From Lichenostomus cassidix (Eukaryota > Chordata > Aves > Passeriformes > Meliphagidae), in assembly GCA_008360975.2 (NCBI GenBank), contig CM039183.1, forward strand, positions 50,801,350 to 50,865,349: 64,000 bases of DNA, given 5' to 3'. The position numbers and the translations under genes were made by a program. How positions within the stretch are numbered: position 1 is the stretch's first letter; each line of letters starts with the position of its first letter. This document shows positions 26,201-39,471 of this stretch, piece after piece. The notes under the pieces were generated by a model that was given only the letters and a program-made list of their open reading frames with translations, searched no databases and was not told the DNA's origin.

Positions 26201-29200
26201 TTGCTCTCAGATTGCTTCAGAGATGGAAACTGAACTGGTTCTTCTAAAGCTTGATGCATGCTTGAAGCTATCGGGTAATATATCCACCCATAGCAGCCTT
26301 TGTGAATTGAGCATTTCTTTTTTTTGGTCTGCAAGGACCTCAATCTAAATCTTTTGAACACTTTGGATGTTCTGATATTTTGCTTCACCAAGAAACAAAG
26401 TTTTTACAATTTTTTAGGAGTTTTTTTCGTCTTAGAATGAGGGCGTGAGTTGGCATCTGAGCCAAAAAAATCAGTGAAATGCACAGCTCTTCTGGTGGCA
26501 GATTGTTCCCTGTAGGAGGTCTCTGGTTGTTCTTCACATCTCATGGGTGTTACAGAAGTAGTTCTCAGGGAACTATAAAAAAAGGAGAAAGGAAGGTTGT
26601 TTGGCATATTCAGAATAGAGTGTTCATGTAATCAGAAGAAAATATTGCTTTGAGTTCTGTGAATGGTACACAGATACTATGGGCAATTGGAGCTTTATAC
26701 ATTTATGTAACTGGTAATTAATTAATTCAAATATTCAAAGAAAATTACTTCACACCCCCACAAAATACCCTGTATCCTACTAAGGAGACAGATATGCCTG
26801 GTTTTACACTCAAGTAATGTCACCTCCAGCAGAAGCTCATTTATTAAAATACCAGAATACTGCTGTATGATGCCTATCGTAACACCCACCTCCCACACAC
26901 ACAGGGCAGTATTATGCATCTTATAACAAAGGAGGCTTTCATAGTTATTATCTTGAAAGGTAGTAGGGGCGATGAATGCATTAAAGGGACCAGAGAAATG
27001 TTCACTTCACCAAAGAAAAGCTGAAATAGCTTAGGGGTGTTTTCACTGGAAGTTGTGGTGCCTCCATGCTTGCTATCCCAGGACCAGCTTTCCCTCTCAT
27101 TGCCAAGAACTTTATTGAGCTTTGAAATTCACTAGAGCTTTGCAGCTACCAAGAACTCCAAAATCAAGCATTTCACTCTGTGCTTTCAAAAGGTCCAAAA
27201 CTTAATTTGGATCTCGGCTCTTTGGCTAGGGTCCTTTGGCTAAGTTTCTTTCCAGCTTCACCTGGACTGGCTACCCTTAGGACATCCGCTGCTGGTTTGA
27301 GCTCTGTGGCAGGCAGGAGCAGGAGAAGGCTCCTGAGATCCCCTTTGGTTTGGGTTAGACAGGTCTGGTGACTGGATTCACTGCTCCTTTGCAACAGGGT
27401 GCTAGCTGCATAGCATTTTTATTTTATTATCACTACAGCAGCTCTGAATCTATTAATACGTATTTTGTGCAAAAAAGAGTCTGGCACTTTCAAAAAGGAA
27501 AAGGTGGTAATGAAAAGACTCTTAAGCTTCCAAACTCACTCCAAACCATTACAAAAATTATACCAAAAACTGAAAATTCTTGAGACAGAATTAAATCAAA
27601 GAATGATAAAGCAAAACTCAACCTGAGTACTGTCAGGTCATTCTATGCAAAGTGAAATCTCCAGTCTTACCCTCCTCTATTGTTTTTGCTGAATGTTTTA
27701 AAAAGATAATAGATTTTCAGTGAAGCAGCCTGACAAATTATGCTTTGGTTTAGGGGTCAACCCTCCACAGTGGCCACCTGAAGCTGGCAACAACCTGTTT
27801 GCCCAGGTGGTAGTGGAGGGTGCTCAACAGGTTTAGCTGCAAAAGGGACAGCTCTGCTTTCTTAGCTCTGGCAGAGTTATTCAGAGCAACCAGCCCTGCC
27901 TCCGGTGTTGAAACTCACTCACAAGGCCCCTGGGACCCAGCCTGGGCACAAGTGGCTTCCAAGCTGGAACAGCCAGATTGGGGCTTTTTACATTAGTCAC
28001 AGGACAGAGATCAGTGGTCATGGGGTTTGTGTAGGATACATCTGCACCTTTCTTTTGGTGAAGTTAACTCCTGAAGCTCAGCAGATGCTTGCTTCATCTC
28101 AACGCCTTGTCCCGACCAGTGCTTGCAGGAAGCAGGAAAACTTAATGCATGCTATATAAAGCAGCAGAAAGACACACATTGTGTAACAGATGTCTGTTGA
28201 AAGGAGATAAAGAGACAGCCTGATTTCTTTCCCTTTTTTTTTTTTGTTTGCCTGTGTCCTCATTCCCCTCCGCCTGCCTGCCTTGCTGTCTGGGGGAGGT
28301 TTCAGATTGCATTAGCGTTACCTCCCATGCCTTGGCCGGCCGGTGCAGAGGCTGTTCTGCCAAGCCACCGCCGCTGGCCGCCTGGCAGCTGGTGCAGGGC
28401 CAGGACAGGCAGGACAGGGACCTCTCCATGACAGACCCTGAGCCTGAGGGGTGGCAAACCATCTAGAGGCAGATCTGCACAGCATCACAGCTCTTCCATC
28501 TCTAGCTGCCACTTCCAGTTGCCATAGGTAGGGTAGTTTTAGTAGATCTCAAAGCCTACTGTTTTAACGCTGCTTACCCTCAGTCAGACCTCGACTCTCA
28601 GCACTGAAAAGGTATCCTTCTTTTTTTTCCCTCAGGGAACTTCACAGTACTGCGCAATGCCTCTGGTATCTAACCTCATTAAAAGTGCTCATCTAATTCC
28701 ACCATACTGAGGAAACTCTCACCTCCCTCAAAGGCAATGACTCAAGATACTAATCAGTGCAATGAGGATGTCTGAGGGTTTTTCTATCTGCTACTTCAGT
28801 CTGGGCTATACTTTTCCTTCCCCCTTTACTGTAGCCACAAACACTGTGTTCGCCCTGCAGAATAAGGCATCCAGTCTCTTCTTGCATACACTGCCTCAGG
28901 TATATTTAAATTTAAGCCAAGTGCCAAATAATTAAAAGGGGCCCTGAGCACACCTGGAAGAGACTATTTTCTGCTTTTCCATATTCTTCCCTCTTTACTG
29001 CTCTCTGTTACTGTGTTCTCTGGTTTCTGTCATCATTTTCATTTGCAGCCTTTTGGGGTCTGAGCAGGGGAATATTCCTCTTCTGAAGAAGAACATTAAA
29101 AGATATATGTTTGGCCCTGAAACATAGTCACAGTTGCTGACCATCATGTCTTTATTCCTGGCTGTTGAAGGGATGAGATAGGATCACCCTCAGGATTCAG

Positions 29201-29435
29201 GATATGTCTTAATAAGGTCTGACCTAACAATACCACACTGGCTAAAGTTGCTCTGTTCACATCTCTGGAGATAAAGTTAGGAAGCTCTGACCTTCTTCAA
29301 ATTACAAGTCATGAAAGGACTAACAGCAGCTACACAGAGAATATGGAGATTTTCTGAAAAACTGAGGATACTCCCACTTGCCTTCCCTGATGGTGCCTGG
29401 CCCAGTCCTTCAGGCTTGTGCTGCAAGTCCTCATC
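23278..29435. other. Intergenic, no gene recognised
   Basis: This is mostly AT-rich unique sequence. A GC- and CpG-richer patch at about 28255-28465 includes GGCCGGCCGG and several CpGs over roughly 80 bp. It is too small to call a CpG island promoter, and no transcript evidence can be read from the sequence. Confidence 0.6.
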
Positions 29436-29869
29436 AGGACCAGTGAAAGGTCTAGAGAGTAAGTCTTATGAGAAGTGGCTGAGAGAACTGGGGGTGTTCA
29501 GCCTTGGTAAAAGGAGGCTCAGGAGCGACCTGATCACTCTCTACAGATGCCAGAAAGGAGGCTGTAGCCAGGTGGGGATCGGTCTCTTCTCCCAGGCAGC
29601 CAGAGACAGGATGAGATGAAATGGCCTCAAGCTGCTCTAGGAGAGGTTCAGGTTGGACTCAGGAAGATCCTTCACTGAAAGGGTGGTGAGGTATTGGAAT
29701 GGGCTGCCCAGGAAGGTTGTGGAGTCAGCGTCCCAGGAGGTGTTCAAGAAGCAATTGGACATGGCACTGAGTGCTATGGTTTAGTTGACACAGTGGTGTT
29801 TGGTCAAAGGTTGAACTTGATGATCTTGAAGGTCTTTTCCAACCTTAATGATTCTATGACTTATTGCTA
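29436..29869 (+). mobile_element. CR1 LINE, 5'-truncated 3' end
   Basis: This is a plus-strand CR1 3' fragment of about 430 bp. The translated end of ORF2 is recognisable (SKSYEKWLRELGVFSL, KRRLRSDLITLY, GGCSQVGIGLFSQAA), and the frame is then broken after RDRMR by a stop. The 3' UTR follows, with GGTTGAACTTGATGATCTTG, AAGGTCTTTTCCAACCTTAA and TGATTCTATGA at the end. It is 5'-truncated like nearly all genomic CR1 copies, and inactive. Confidence 0.96.
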
Positions 29870-32800
29870 ACAACACTGAACCATCTCCAAAAGGTTATTA
29901 TTAAAAGTCATTCATTACATTAATTTGCAACCCTCATTTAACGTCAGCAGACCTTTATCTTTCAGCCTAGGGGCTTGTGCTAGCTCCTGCAAGCCAAAGC
30001 CCAATCATAACAAGTGTTTCAGGTTGTAATTACAGGGTGATTTCCAATGATACCAACTGCTTATTTTGCCTCCATACATTTTCAAGTCCAAAGGTTACCT
30101 CACTATTTCAATTCCTGTGTGTCTACACAGGGGGAAAAAAATCTTCTAATAAACAGAAAAATTAATGGAAAGCAAATAATAAATTATGAATAATAAATGG
30201 AGTACCTGTGTCTGTACTCAGCACAAAGGAAGAAATGGGGGCTGGCTGAGATGGGCCCAGAGAGTGCTCTTCACAGCAAGGAGATCTCTGAGCAACTGGA
30301 TGCTCTCTCTTTTCTTAGGAGGGGAAAGGAGCAGCACAATTTCAGACTTCATTCCTCATTTCTTTGAGGCTGATAAGTTGAAATCAGTTCATATTCCTCC
30401 CACATTTCTCCTCCTCCACAGTGTGTTAAACTTTCTTGACTCAAAAAATTATGCTTGCTACTCCCCCAGCTCCATCCAGCACCCTTCAGAGGAGGGGGAA
30501 GATAGCTCAGTGAACCACTTAGGCAGAGGCTTAAAGCTAAATAAGCAGCTAAGTGCTTGGCTGGGTCAGGACCCACTTAGTTTGAATAAACATGCTTTTG
30601 TGAGGGGTGTTTTAAGGGATTTGGGATGCTGTCTTGACCAAGTTCTTTCATTATTCCTGAACACAGAGCTAGAATCTCTCAAAATACTATTATTAAGTTA
30701 TTTTTGTATTAATATTTCTAAAAATAAATAGAGGCAAAAATTGTATTTCAAGAAGCAAGCAAACAAACTGAAATATATTTCTATTCTTACTTACACAACA
30801 ATTAATGAGAAGCAACATAATGAAATCCTAGGTTAATGGAGGAGGGCATGGTTATGAATATAAGCACTGCTGAAACATTTTTCATCTATGTTTTCGGATC
30901 ATTATGAACAGTTACATTTAACCCAAGCCAAATTTCAGGAACAAAATAATTTCCATTGAAAATAATGCTGTGCTTCACATATTTTTTTTCTTATCGTTAT
31001 GCCATTATTTAGTAAATACATTGTTGAAGGACTACCAGAAAGACAATATTTTACCTAGAGAAGGAATGTTGAGTCTAAGCCACAACAAGGGAATATTCTC
31101 TATGTCAGAAAATAATTACTTTTATTGGTTGCATACTAAGAATTATTATTTTTTCTAAAATATCAACTACAAGATAAATAACTTTTTTTAATCCAAGCTC
31201 TAAGGAAAAGATTAAATTATCTAGAAAGTGGAAATAATTGCAAGAAATTTTTGTTAACTATGGGCACAAGGAATGTGGTCAAATGTAGGAAACACATCCG
31301 ACAAGACGGTCCCAGCCTATTTAAAGGTTGTGGAATGCATCTCTCCCTTGGAGAAACTGTTGACAAGCTGCCAAAACTCTGAATTGCAAATCCTCCAGCC
31401 ATGAATAAATCAAAGGAAATTCCAAGAAATAACTTAAGGCAGCTTAAGTGACTTCTTTTGCTATAGTAACTGCAAATTCTCTATGAAGATATATAGGATC
31501 TACCACAAGTCAAAGGTATTTAAGCCACCCTCAGTGGGTATTATGACTCTGCTGGTAGAAACATGTTGTATTTAAGCCAAGCATGTCTGCAAGGATCTGA
31601 TGAGGTTCCCGCTGGAGACTGAATTTTGCTGGAGACTCAGTGAGCCAATTAGAGTGAAATGGCCAGTAGGCTGCACTGTTGGTCTGGGAACACCAGGTAC
31701 TTTTATTTTGGGGGTATTTATGTGGCTGGGAAGATTTTCCACCTAGGGAAGGGACCTCGGGAGTGCATTCAAGGAAATGCATTACTTGGAGTAGCACACT
31801 TAGTAAGCAGGCTTCAGCAGGCCAACCTACGCTCTATCACCCTGTAGGGGCTCTGCTTTGCCCTGAGCATTCAGTGCTCGGAGTCATGCAGGGAGCTTTG
31901 GCCAGGATGGCTGGCTGGCAAAAGCCGAGGGTTTCCTGGGCATTGACTGTTTCATTTACAAAGAAGGTGCAAAGCCCTTTTTCACTGAATGGGGAGGAAA
32001 CAACCTGGAAAGCCTTGTTACTGATGAGAAGTGGGATATGCACAGTCCCAAAATCACAGTGGTTCACTGTGAAGACAGACAAGCCTCAATGAACTCTTCC
32101 CCCACCCCGTGGGATGCTGTGGTGGGTGGGCTGCCAATCCCTCATAAACTCACTGTAGGTTCAAAACCATCTCTGCAAATGCCTTTATCATATCTGGCAA
32201 AAAAAAAAGATTAGTCTCAGAGTCTCTTGACTCCTTCATGGAAAAATTTCCAGCCATTTTGTCAGTAGTTGGCTGCTGACAGCAAATATTGATTGCCTAC
32301 TTCTGCCTCAAGCAAAGGTTTACACACATCAAAACCAAACCAAAACAAAGCAAAACCATGATCCATTGATGATCCCATGAGATTTGGCTGCACAAGGGCC
32401 GCTCTTGTCTTACATGTATCCTTTTCTGCAACAAAAACATCACTTCTGTTCCAATGCTCTTTACCCTGCCTGCATTTTGCACAGTTTTTTATGTGGTGGC
32501 AAATCAGTAAGTGACTGCACCAAGTTTGCGGTCATTGGGAACCATTTTTAATCAGAATACTGAGGGAAGCTGAGGGACAGGGTGAAGTTAGGCCACTTCC
32601 TATTTTGAAGGGAGACATTTTTATCTCTTTGAACTTTGTGGCTGTCTTATAAATGATGATCTATGAAATCTACTGACTCACTGTTTCTTTTGGGTTTGTC
32701 AGAGTAGTCTTTTATAAAACACATAAAATGCTTGTGTGGATCACAGATATTGCAGAAACAAGTAGGAATCCATAACCAGTGAGACAGTTAAAATTTAAAA

Positions 32801-35800
32801 TTTATCCTAACCTGGACTTCAAAATCAGATTCAGTTGATGACTGCTTTTTTCTTTTTCCATTCTTTACTATAATCCTATTTCAATATACAATTAATTATA
32901 CCTTCTGCTTTCTGAGGCAAATCCACTTTACCACAGCAGACTATTGTCCTACTAACTATTTGCTTAACGTTTTCACTTAGATGTCCTCTTTTTTGGCATT
33001 TATTACATGAATCAACAGAAAAGGAATCCACTGTCCCAGTTATTTAGAGATTATTTTTCAAACTTCCAAACTCCACTTTCTAGATTTCTATAATTTCCCC
33101 AGATCTGAACAGCTGCACAACTCCATGTGACATTTTGCGCCTAAGACTAATACGAAGCTTATTCTGGCTTTCTTATCTTCTACTTTTGCTCTGCATGACA
33201 CTTGTCACTATAGTTATGTCATAGGTGAGCCAGTACTCACATTCCCATGCAATTCCCAGGTGTTACTACTGCATTTCAGTCCCCAAATTCTCATTCTCAA
33301 AGTGTCTCACATCTTTCATCTTTGCCCATTATATTGGGGTACAATTCCCTCAAGTGGCCTTCACTAAGCTTTTGGGATGTTCTGTTGCAAACAGCCTCAA
33401 CCACATGGAAGTCCTTTCATGATCTTTTTTTTTTCCCTCAGTCCACCCAATTGAGCCACCAGCATCACGTTTCTGAAGCATTGCCAATTTCCATGGGTTT
33501 ACTGAGCATATATAGCTCCAAAAATAAAGTCTTCAAAATATGACAGCCCAATTTTGCATCCTTCTTTCCCTCACGTTTATTTGATAGAAAGTTGCCCTTG
33601 CCAAGTTCGCAATGACGAGCTGCTGTCTGACCAGGGGCTCCTTCCACTTCCACTGGGCTACTTCAGGGATCCATTGGTGCATTGCACATCCTCATGGCAA
33701 CCCCTCTCATCCTATTCTCACTGCCTTCGCTCTGAGAGGCAAAATCTAGATCAAGATTTGTCCAGAGTCTGTTTATCCTGCAAATTCATGCTAAAATGGA
33801 TAATATTACACCCAGTAAGGTTTCAAGAGAAGTGAGACCCCACAGGAAGACTACCTGTTCCTGGGGTCCAGACAGACCTCCCAGAGTTTCACTTTCCCAA
33901 AGTTTTAGGGGAGAAGCAAACATTCTGGTTTATGTATTAACTCTTCAAGAATACAAATATACTGTGTAACCAAACATGCAAAAATTAGCAGATACATACA
34001 CATAATTTCCCTGGGGTTTTGGTTGCCTTTTCATTTTTTTAAGCTTCAATTGAATTCCAAGGATGAACATCTTCACTAAACAGCTTTTGTCTCTAGCCTC
34101 TTGTCTCATCCACTCTCTTGGGTGTCCTTGGTAATTCATGTGCATTTAACAGCACTGGGATTTCCCTGTCTTAAGGATTTCCTCCTGCAGGCTGTTCCTC
34201 AGCTCTACTAGCTGACTGAGCCCTAGCATGATTCAAGAGGGTATATTCTCCATCCTGTGTCAGATTGGTTTCTGATTCACCTCGTTTGACGATAACAGTC
34301 CCTTGCCAGGTGACAGCATTGCCAAACTGAGTTACGCAGCAATGAACCAGTTTGACTTGCCATTGCTCAGCAAGTGTGCATTGCAAAGGAATCACTAATT
34401 ATTGGTGCAAGCCCTGGGCCAGGTCCTCCCAGGAACGTTAGTTAGTCTCTGAGTCAGAGGGTGAAAGGTAGTAGCAACACAAAATCAGCCTTCTGATACC
34501 ATGGAGTTTTCCATATCACACAAATTTACAAAATCCATAACCCATAAACTGTTCTTAGACAAAACCCCCAAATCATCACATCTGCCATAGTCACCAGCAG
34601 CCTCCAGCATAATGAAATATTGCAGTACTTAATCTCTTGTATGTCCTGACTAATACACCTCACTTGGCTCACTAGAGTCCACTGGATATTAATGTGCCAC
34701 AAGTACAATGCAGAAAAGAATCCAGCAAAAAAATCCTCAGTAGCATGGAAGTAGCCTATCCTTCCATGATGTCAAGAATTCCATGGGAGAGCAAAGACTT
34801 ACCAGCCAACTGATACCTCAGGATATTTTTTTTAATTAATTCATCTTCTCACTGATGATACATAAAACTAAAGGCAGAATTTTCCAGTTTGCTCCTGTTT
34901 CACGTATCTCATTTTATCCTTGAAATTTGAATTCTTCCCCTAGTGAGTTAGAGTCCTAAATTAAACATTTTAAACAAAGACTTGGATGTTTTCTTGCTTT
35001 TGATCATTTTGGTTCTCTACCAATTGCATTCAATTCCAAAAAGCAATTCACTACAAGAAGTTGGTTTCAAATGTTCTACCTGGCCTCATTCTCAGCAGCA
35101 GCCAGCTGCTCACATACAGATTGTTGTTAAAACATCTCTTCACAAGTTTGGATATTTGAACTTGGTCTCCACATAGACCTGCTGTAATTTCATTTTTCCT
35201 GGGAGGGGCTGATATCTGAATGGGAACATCACAAAAAGATCATGCAATAGGCAATATAGCCTGCTATAAGAAAAGATACTTCCAGCCTTTTTAGGAGTTT
35301 TTGCTGCTTTCCTTACTGTTATCTCCCCCTCTTTTGGTTATCAATTTACACTTTAAAAAGACCAGTGTCCTATCCCTGACTCTTGGGAGACTGTGAACTT
35401 TGTCCTTTTTTCAAGCCTTCCTCCGGCCTGGGCATTTGTTGCCTGAGGCTTGTCCCCCCAGGTCACCCTGAACAGCCTCCAGATTTCTGAGCTGATGGGA
35501 ACAAACATGCCAAAACTGGCAGATTTTCCTTGTATGTTATTGTCAGCTGTCAGTAAGCTGTCACCAGGCTGGCAATGAAGGGCAACCATGAAAAATTGTA
35601 CCCCTAAGACAACAGGAAACTGTTTAAAAAGCTTGAGCTTTCTGTGGCACTGTGAGTTTGCAGCACTGAGGGTTATGATAGCAACCATCATCACGATGTT
35701 ATATTCGGTGAGGTGGAAAAAACAGATTTTTAAATGCAACTGTCTACAGTTTATTGTAGCCACATATAGTTTAAGAACACATATATTTGGTCCACAAAAG

Positions 35801-36087
35801 TACAGATCTGGTTTTGGTAGCTGTTAATACATTTTGTACGCACCTGGAAACCTCAGAAAGTCAAAGAAAAACTCAGCTCCAGTCTCTTTTTTTTCCATCC
35901 ATCTGCTCACAAAAATCATGCAAAATTAAAAGCCAAGTCCTCTGTCAAACAAAATCATGGTGTCTCTGTTATAGGATCTACACCAGCAGAGATGAGGCAC
36001 ACTAGAGGGCTGCCTGTGTACTAGGGACAGGCTCAGTCCCCCCAGAGGCCAGGACATAGGCTCCATGAGGAAATTTGGCCTCCAGAG

Positions 36088-36119
36088 CATGCTAGAGGGT
36101 TATCTAACCCTCGAGCATG
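36088..36119. repeat. 32-bp near-perfect palindrome
   Basis: The arms CATGCTAGAGGGTTA (36088-36102) and TAACCCTCGAGCATG (36105-36119) pair at 14 of 15 positions around a 2-nt TC centre. No flanking target duplication or transposon core was recognised. It is too short for a miRNA precursor. Confidence 0.85.
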
Positions 36120-39012
36120 GAAAAAACTGCTGGGTTTCCTGTGCTAAAGAAATAGGGTTACCCATTACACTGCCACAAGTGTTGTGCTTGGAAGGATGCA
36201 CTGTCTGAAACAAAATCTTGGCCAAAGAGGCAGACAAAATCTGTGACTAAAAGAGCTTACAAGTTAAGGCACAGACCATACAACGATTTTAAACATATTT
36301 AATCAATGGGGCCTCTCTGGGTGTGTTAAGCACATACCTCTCTGTTGGTAGGACCAACCCCCTTGAAATTCTCTCTGTGGGAGTTTGCTATAGAGACACA
36401 CTTTTTCCATTCTCTTGGTCTTTTCTTCTTATGGAGCATTTGCACACAAAACCTCCCACAGTTCTTCCTGAGGTAGGAAGCCTTTGGAGGGTATGCTGGA
36501 GAGCTCAGTTTTTCCTTCTCAATGAGCAGGACTAACACAATTAATGCAAAGAAAGGAAAGGCTTTCCCCCCAGGAGCTGGAAGCTCCTTTGCTGGCACTC
36601 CCAGCTCTTCTTAGCAAGCACCAAGAATTAATCATGAACATCAACTCCCAAACCCCCAGTCCAACTGGGATGCATTTAATGCCACATAGCACAGCCCTTA
36701 TTCATGTTTAATAAACACCCGTTCACTTAAGTAATCCCATTGATGTCATCAGCATGAGAAAGGGTTGCAAAATCTATCTGCTTTTAAGTAGCATTGTGTG
36801 TCATGAGGCTGGTTTTAGTGCAGGTATAAATTTTTGTCCATTCACCTTACAAAGGCTGTCTCATTGTCCAGCTGAACTCTGGGTTCCCAAGGAAGGTGAT
36901 AGATTCCTGTTCTTCCAGAGGCCAATGCAGTCTTCTGAAATTCCCTCTACCTTCCCAGAGGATTTCTTTTGATACTAAGCAACAGCCTTACTAGTAATTC
37001 TCTCCTCAGCTTCAGTCCCTGATATCACTTCAAAAATTATTGACACCCAACTCTCCTCTATCATGATCCCAGATACCAGCAGAAACCAGGTACAAAAGAA
37101 GGAAATAATATTTCCAACTCAGGTATGAAATCTGAGTTTGCATACACATATGCTGTAATGCAAACCCTGGGAGGTAATGTTGGCCTGTAGTTTGACTTTT
37201 TGCTAAGATAAGAGGGAGCAAGCACACACCTGAGTTATGAGATGAGCTGGTTCCCCCTTCTTCAGCTCAGCCAGCCTGACAATATATCAGATTGTCCTGA
37301 AGCTGGGCAGCAGCTTGAACTGCAGTGAGAGGCTGGAGCTGGCATGACTGGGACTGGACATTTTGGGCATGCTATAGCCACTCACACTGACTCCAAATGG
37401 ATTTCCACTCAGAGAAGCAGGTGACTCACCAAACCTGCAGATCAAATAAGGTGAGATGCTGTGGTATTAGACAGCCACTTAGTCAATACAATAGCCTTTT
37501 TTTTAAGCACAAACAATGCCTGCCAAGAAAAGGGCAGGGGTTCAAGCTGTGGTTTAAGCACTGAGTTTTCCAGGTGGGGGACATGAACAAGGCTCTGGGC
37601 AGATCTTGTACATTCTGCTGGAAGAGAGCACAGCACAAAGCAGGTGGCTCACAGGTTCTTAAGGGCATTGTCCACCACTGCACAGGACTACATGTCTGAG
37701 GAGATATGTCAGGGCTGAGCCACAGGACATCCCTGGACTGTGCAAACAGGACCACTCTGGAGGAGCATTGGCTGTGGGATGCAGGAAGAACAGAGGCTGG
37801 AAGAACACATGCAACAGGACAACATGTTCCAGTAGGGTGTTCACTGCTCACTCATCATCTGGTGTCCACCACTGAGTGAAGGAGATTGATTTACAGCCTT
37901 CCCTTCACATGGTGTTTGCACCTGCACTGCTTGCCCCATGTGGATTGTGTCCATTTTCTTCTACAGAACTTGAGCATGAAAGACATTGCTTCCTTTTAGA
38001 CCAGGGCTAGTGAGGCTTTGCTCAGCAGGGAGACACAGAGAATCTGTTTTACCTGTAGTATGAGAGGATTTTATGTGGGAAGGAATAGGATCTTGATGAG
38101 TTAAATCTGGACAAAGTTCTTGACATCCTTCATGGGAAATGGGGAGTGAAGAGCTGGAGAAGTTAGAAGAAAAACAACAGGAACACTGTGCAGTATGAAC
38201 ACAAGACTCTGGCAAAAAGAAAATGGTATCTAGGGCTCAAGAGTCAAACTCAGAAACTCATGGCCCCTGTGCTAGAGGCACACCCACACTCTGGGTATTC
38301 GACACAGCAGTGGGCGCACAGGCAGGTAGCTCTTTCTGTGGCTGCAGGGAGCTTTTGACAGCAGCCCTGTGCCAGCAGCCATCAGGCAAAGAGCTGGGAG
38401 CCCCACTCCTGGTGCCGAAATGCGTGGAGGCTGCTCACCCCCCATCACTGCTCTGGTCGTCCCCATATTTACCTGCTGCCTCGCTGCAGGCAGTCAAAGC
38501 TCTTGGCAGAAGACAGCCCCTGATGGCTCCCCTCCCCTGTTGGTTGTCATTTTTTTGGCACTTGGGTTGGCTGTGTGTGCACAGGCATATGCACACACGC
38601 CCTCCCCGCAGATATGCACAGGGTGTGGTTACAAGGCATCTGTAGGGTTTCTTCCTAGGCAAGGACATACTTCTATTAGCCTGTATTTACACAGGACTTG
38701 GAGAACAAACTAAAGGCCAGCCCTGCATATGTTAAGAAACACCCTGAAACCAAGAGAAGAAACAAATAGTACTGGGAACCATGTTTTAGTAACTCGCAAG
38801 AAGCAAACAGCTTGTGTAAGGTATGAAGTAGCTGCATGAGCAGACTGAGTGGACTTATGCCACTGAAGAGCCTTGAAACCAGTTGAAAATAGTCCATGTT
38901 GAAAAAAAAAATGTTCACTAATATGCATGTGAAAATTTTTCACAATGAAGTGGAAAAATCAGAGATAACAATAGTGGCATCTGTCTGAGGACAGTTGCTA
39001 CCTTCTTATAAC

Positions 39013-39029
39013 TTTTTTTTTTTTTTTTT
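39013..39029. repeat. Poly-T tract (17 T)
   Basis: This is an uninterrupted run of 17 T, the longest homopolymer noticed in the window. No adjoining retroposed sequence could be identified that would make it a poly(A) tail of a processed copy. Confidence 0.8.
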
Positions 39030-39471
39030 GCATCTGGTTCCATTTATGACTCATACTTCCCAAACAAGCCATATGTTGCTGCAGAAGGCCTTTAACTTTG
39101 CTTGATTTGTATTGAGCTGTATTCCTGGCTGTCAGCCAAGTAAATGTAATAAAACCACTTTTTCCATCAAAAAATAAAAATGAAATCCCATTTGCAGTGA
39201 GATTTAATTAGCAGCAGCCAGTAAGTCATTTTGGTGTTGAAAGCATGCACACTCATGTTTTGTTATAGCCTGATTTGCACCTTCAAACTCCATTGTAGCA
39301 TTTTATTTGTTATAATACAAAAAGGTTTCCTCTTCCCCTGCCTCAGCCTTCATTCCAACTGCACAGCCTGTAGCATTTTGAATGATGGCAATTTTTTGGA
39401 AAATGTTGCACTCTCTGAGCTCTTCTCTTCAGATGTAACATTGTGCATCATCTATTTAGAACTCTGGGGCA

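Larger units (their letters stand above)
29870..39471. other. Intergenic, no gene recognised
   Basis: The longest open frame (30186-30731, 181 codons) has no recognisable domain and low-complexity hydrophobic ends, and is rejected. The interval contains the 36.1 kb palindrome and the 17-T run. The segment 39105-39235, just before the LTR, is rich in AATAAA-like and TTAATTAGC words and may be a conserved element. Confidence 0.6.

Noticed and set aside
28255..28465. CpG island promoter
   Set aside because: The CpG-rich core is only about 80-200 bp and no downstream exon was found, so a promoter call is not supported.
30186..30731. 181-codon open frame on the plus strand
   Set aside because: No recognisable domain, no upstream promoter-like or splice context, and overlapping open frames on the other strand. 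It is consistent with chance in 64 kb.
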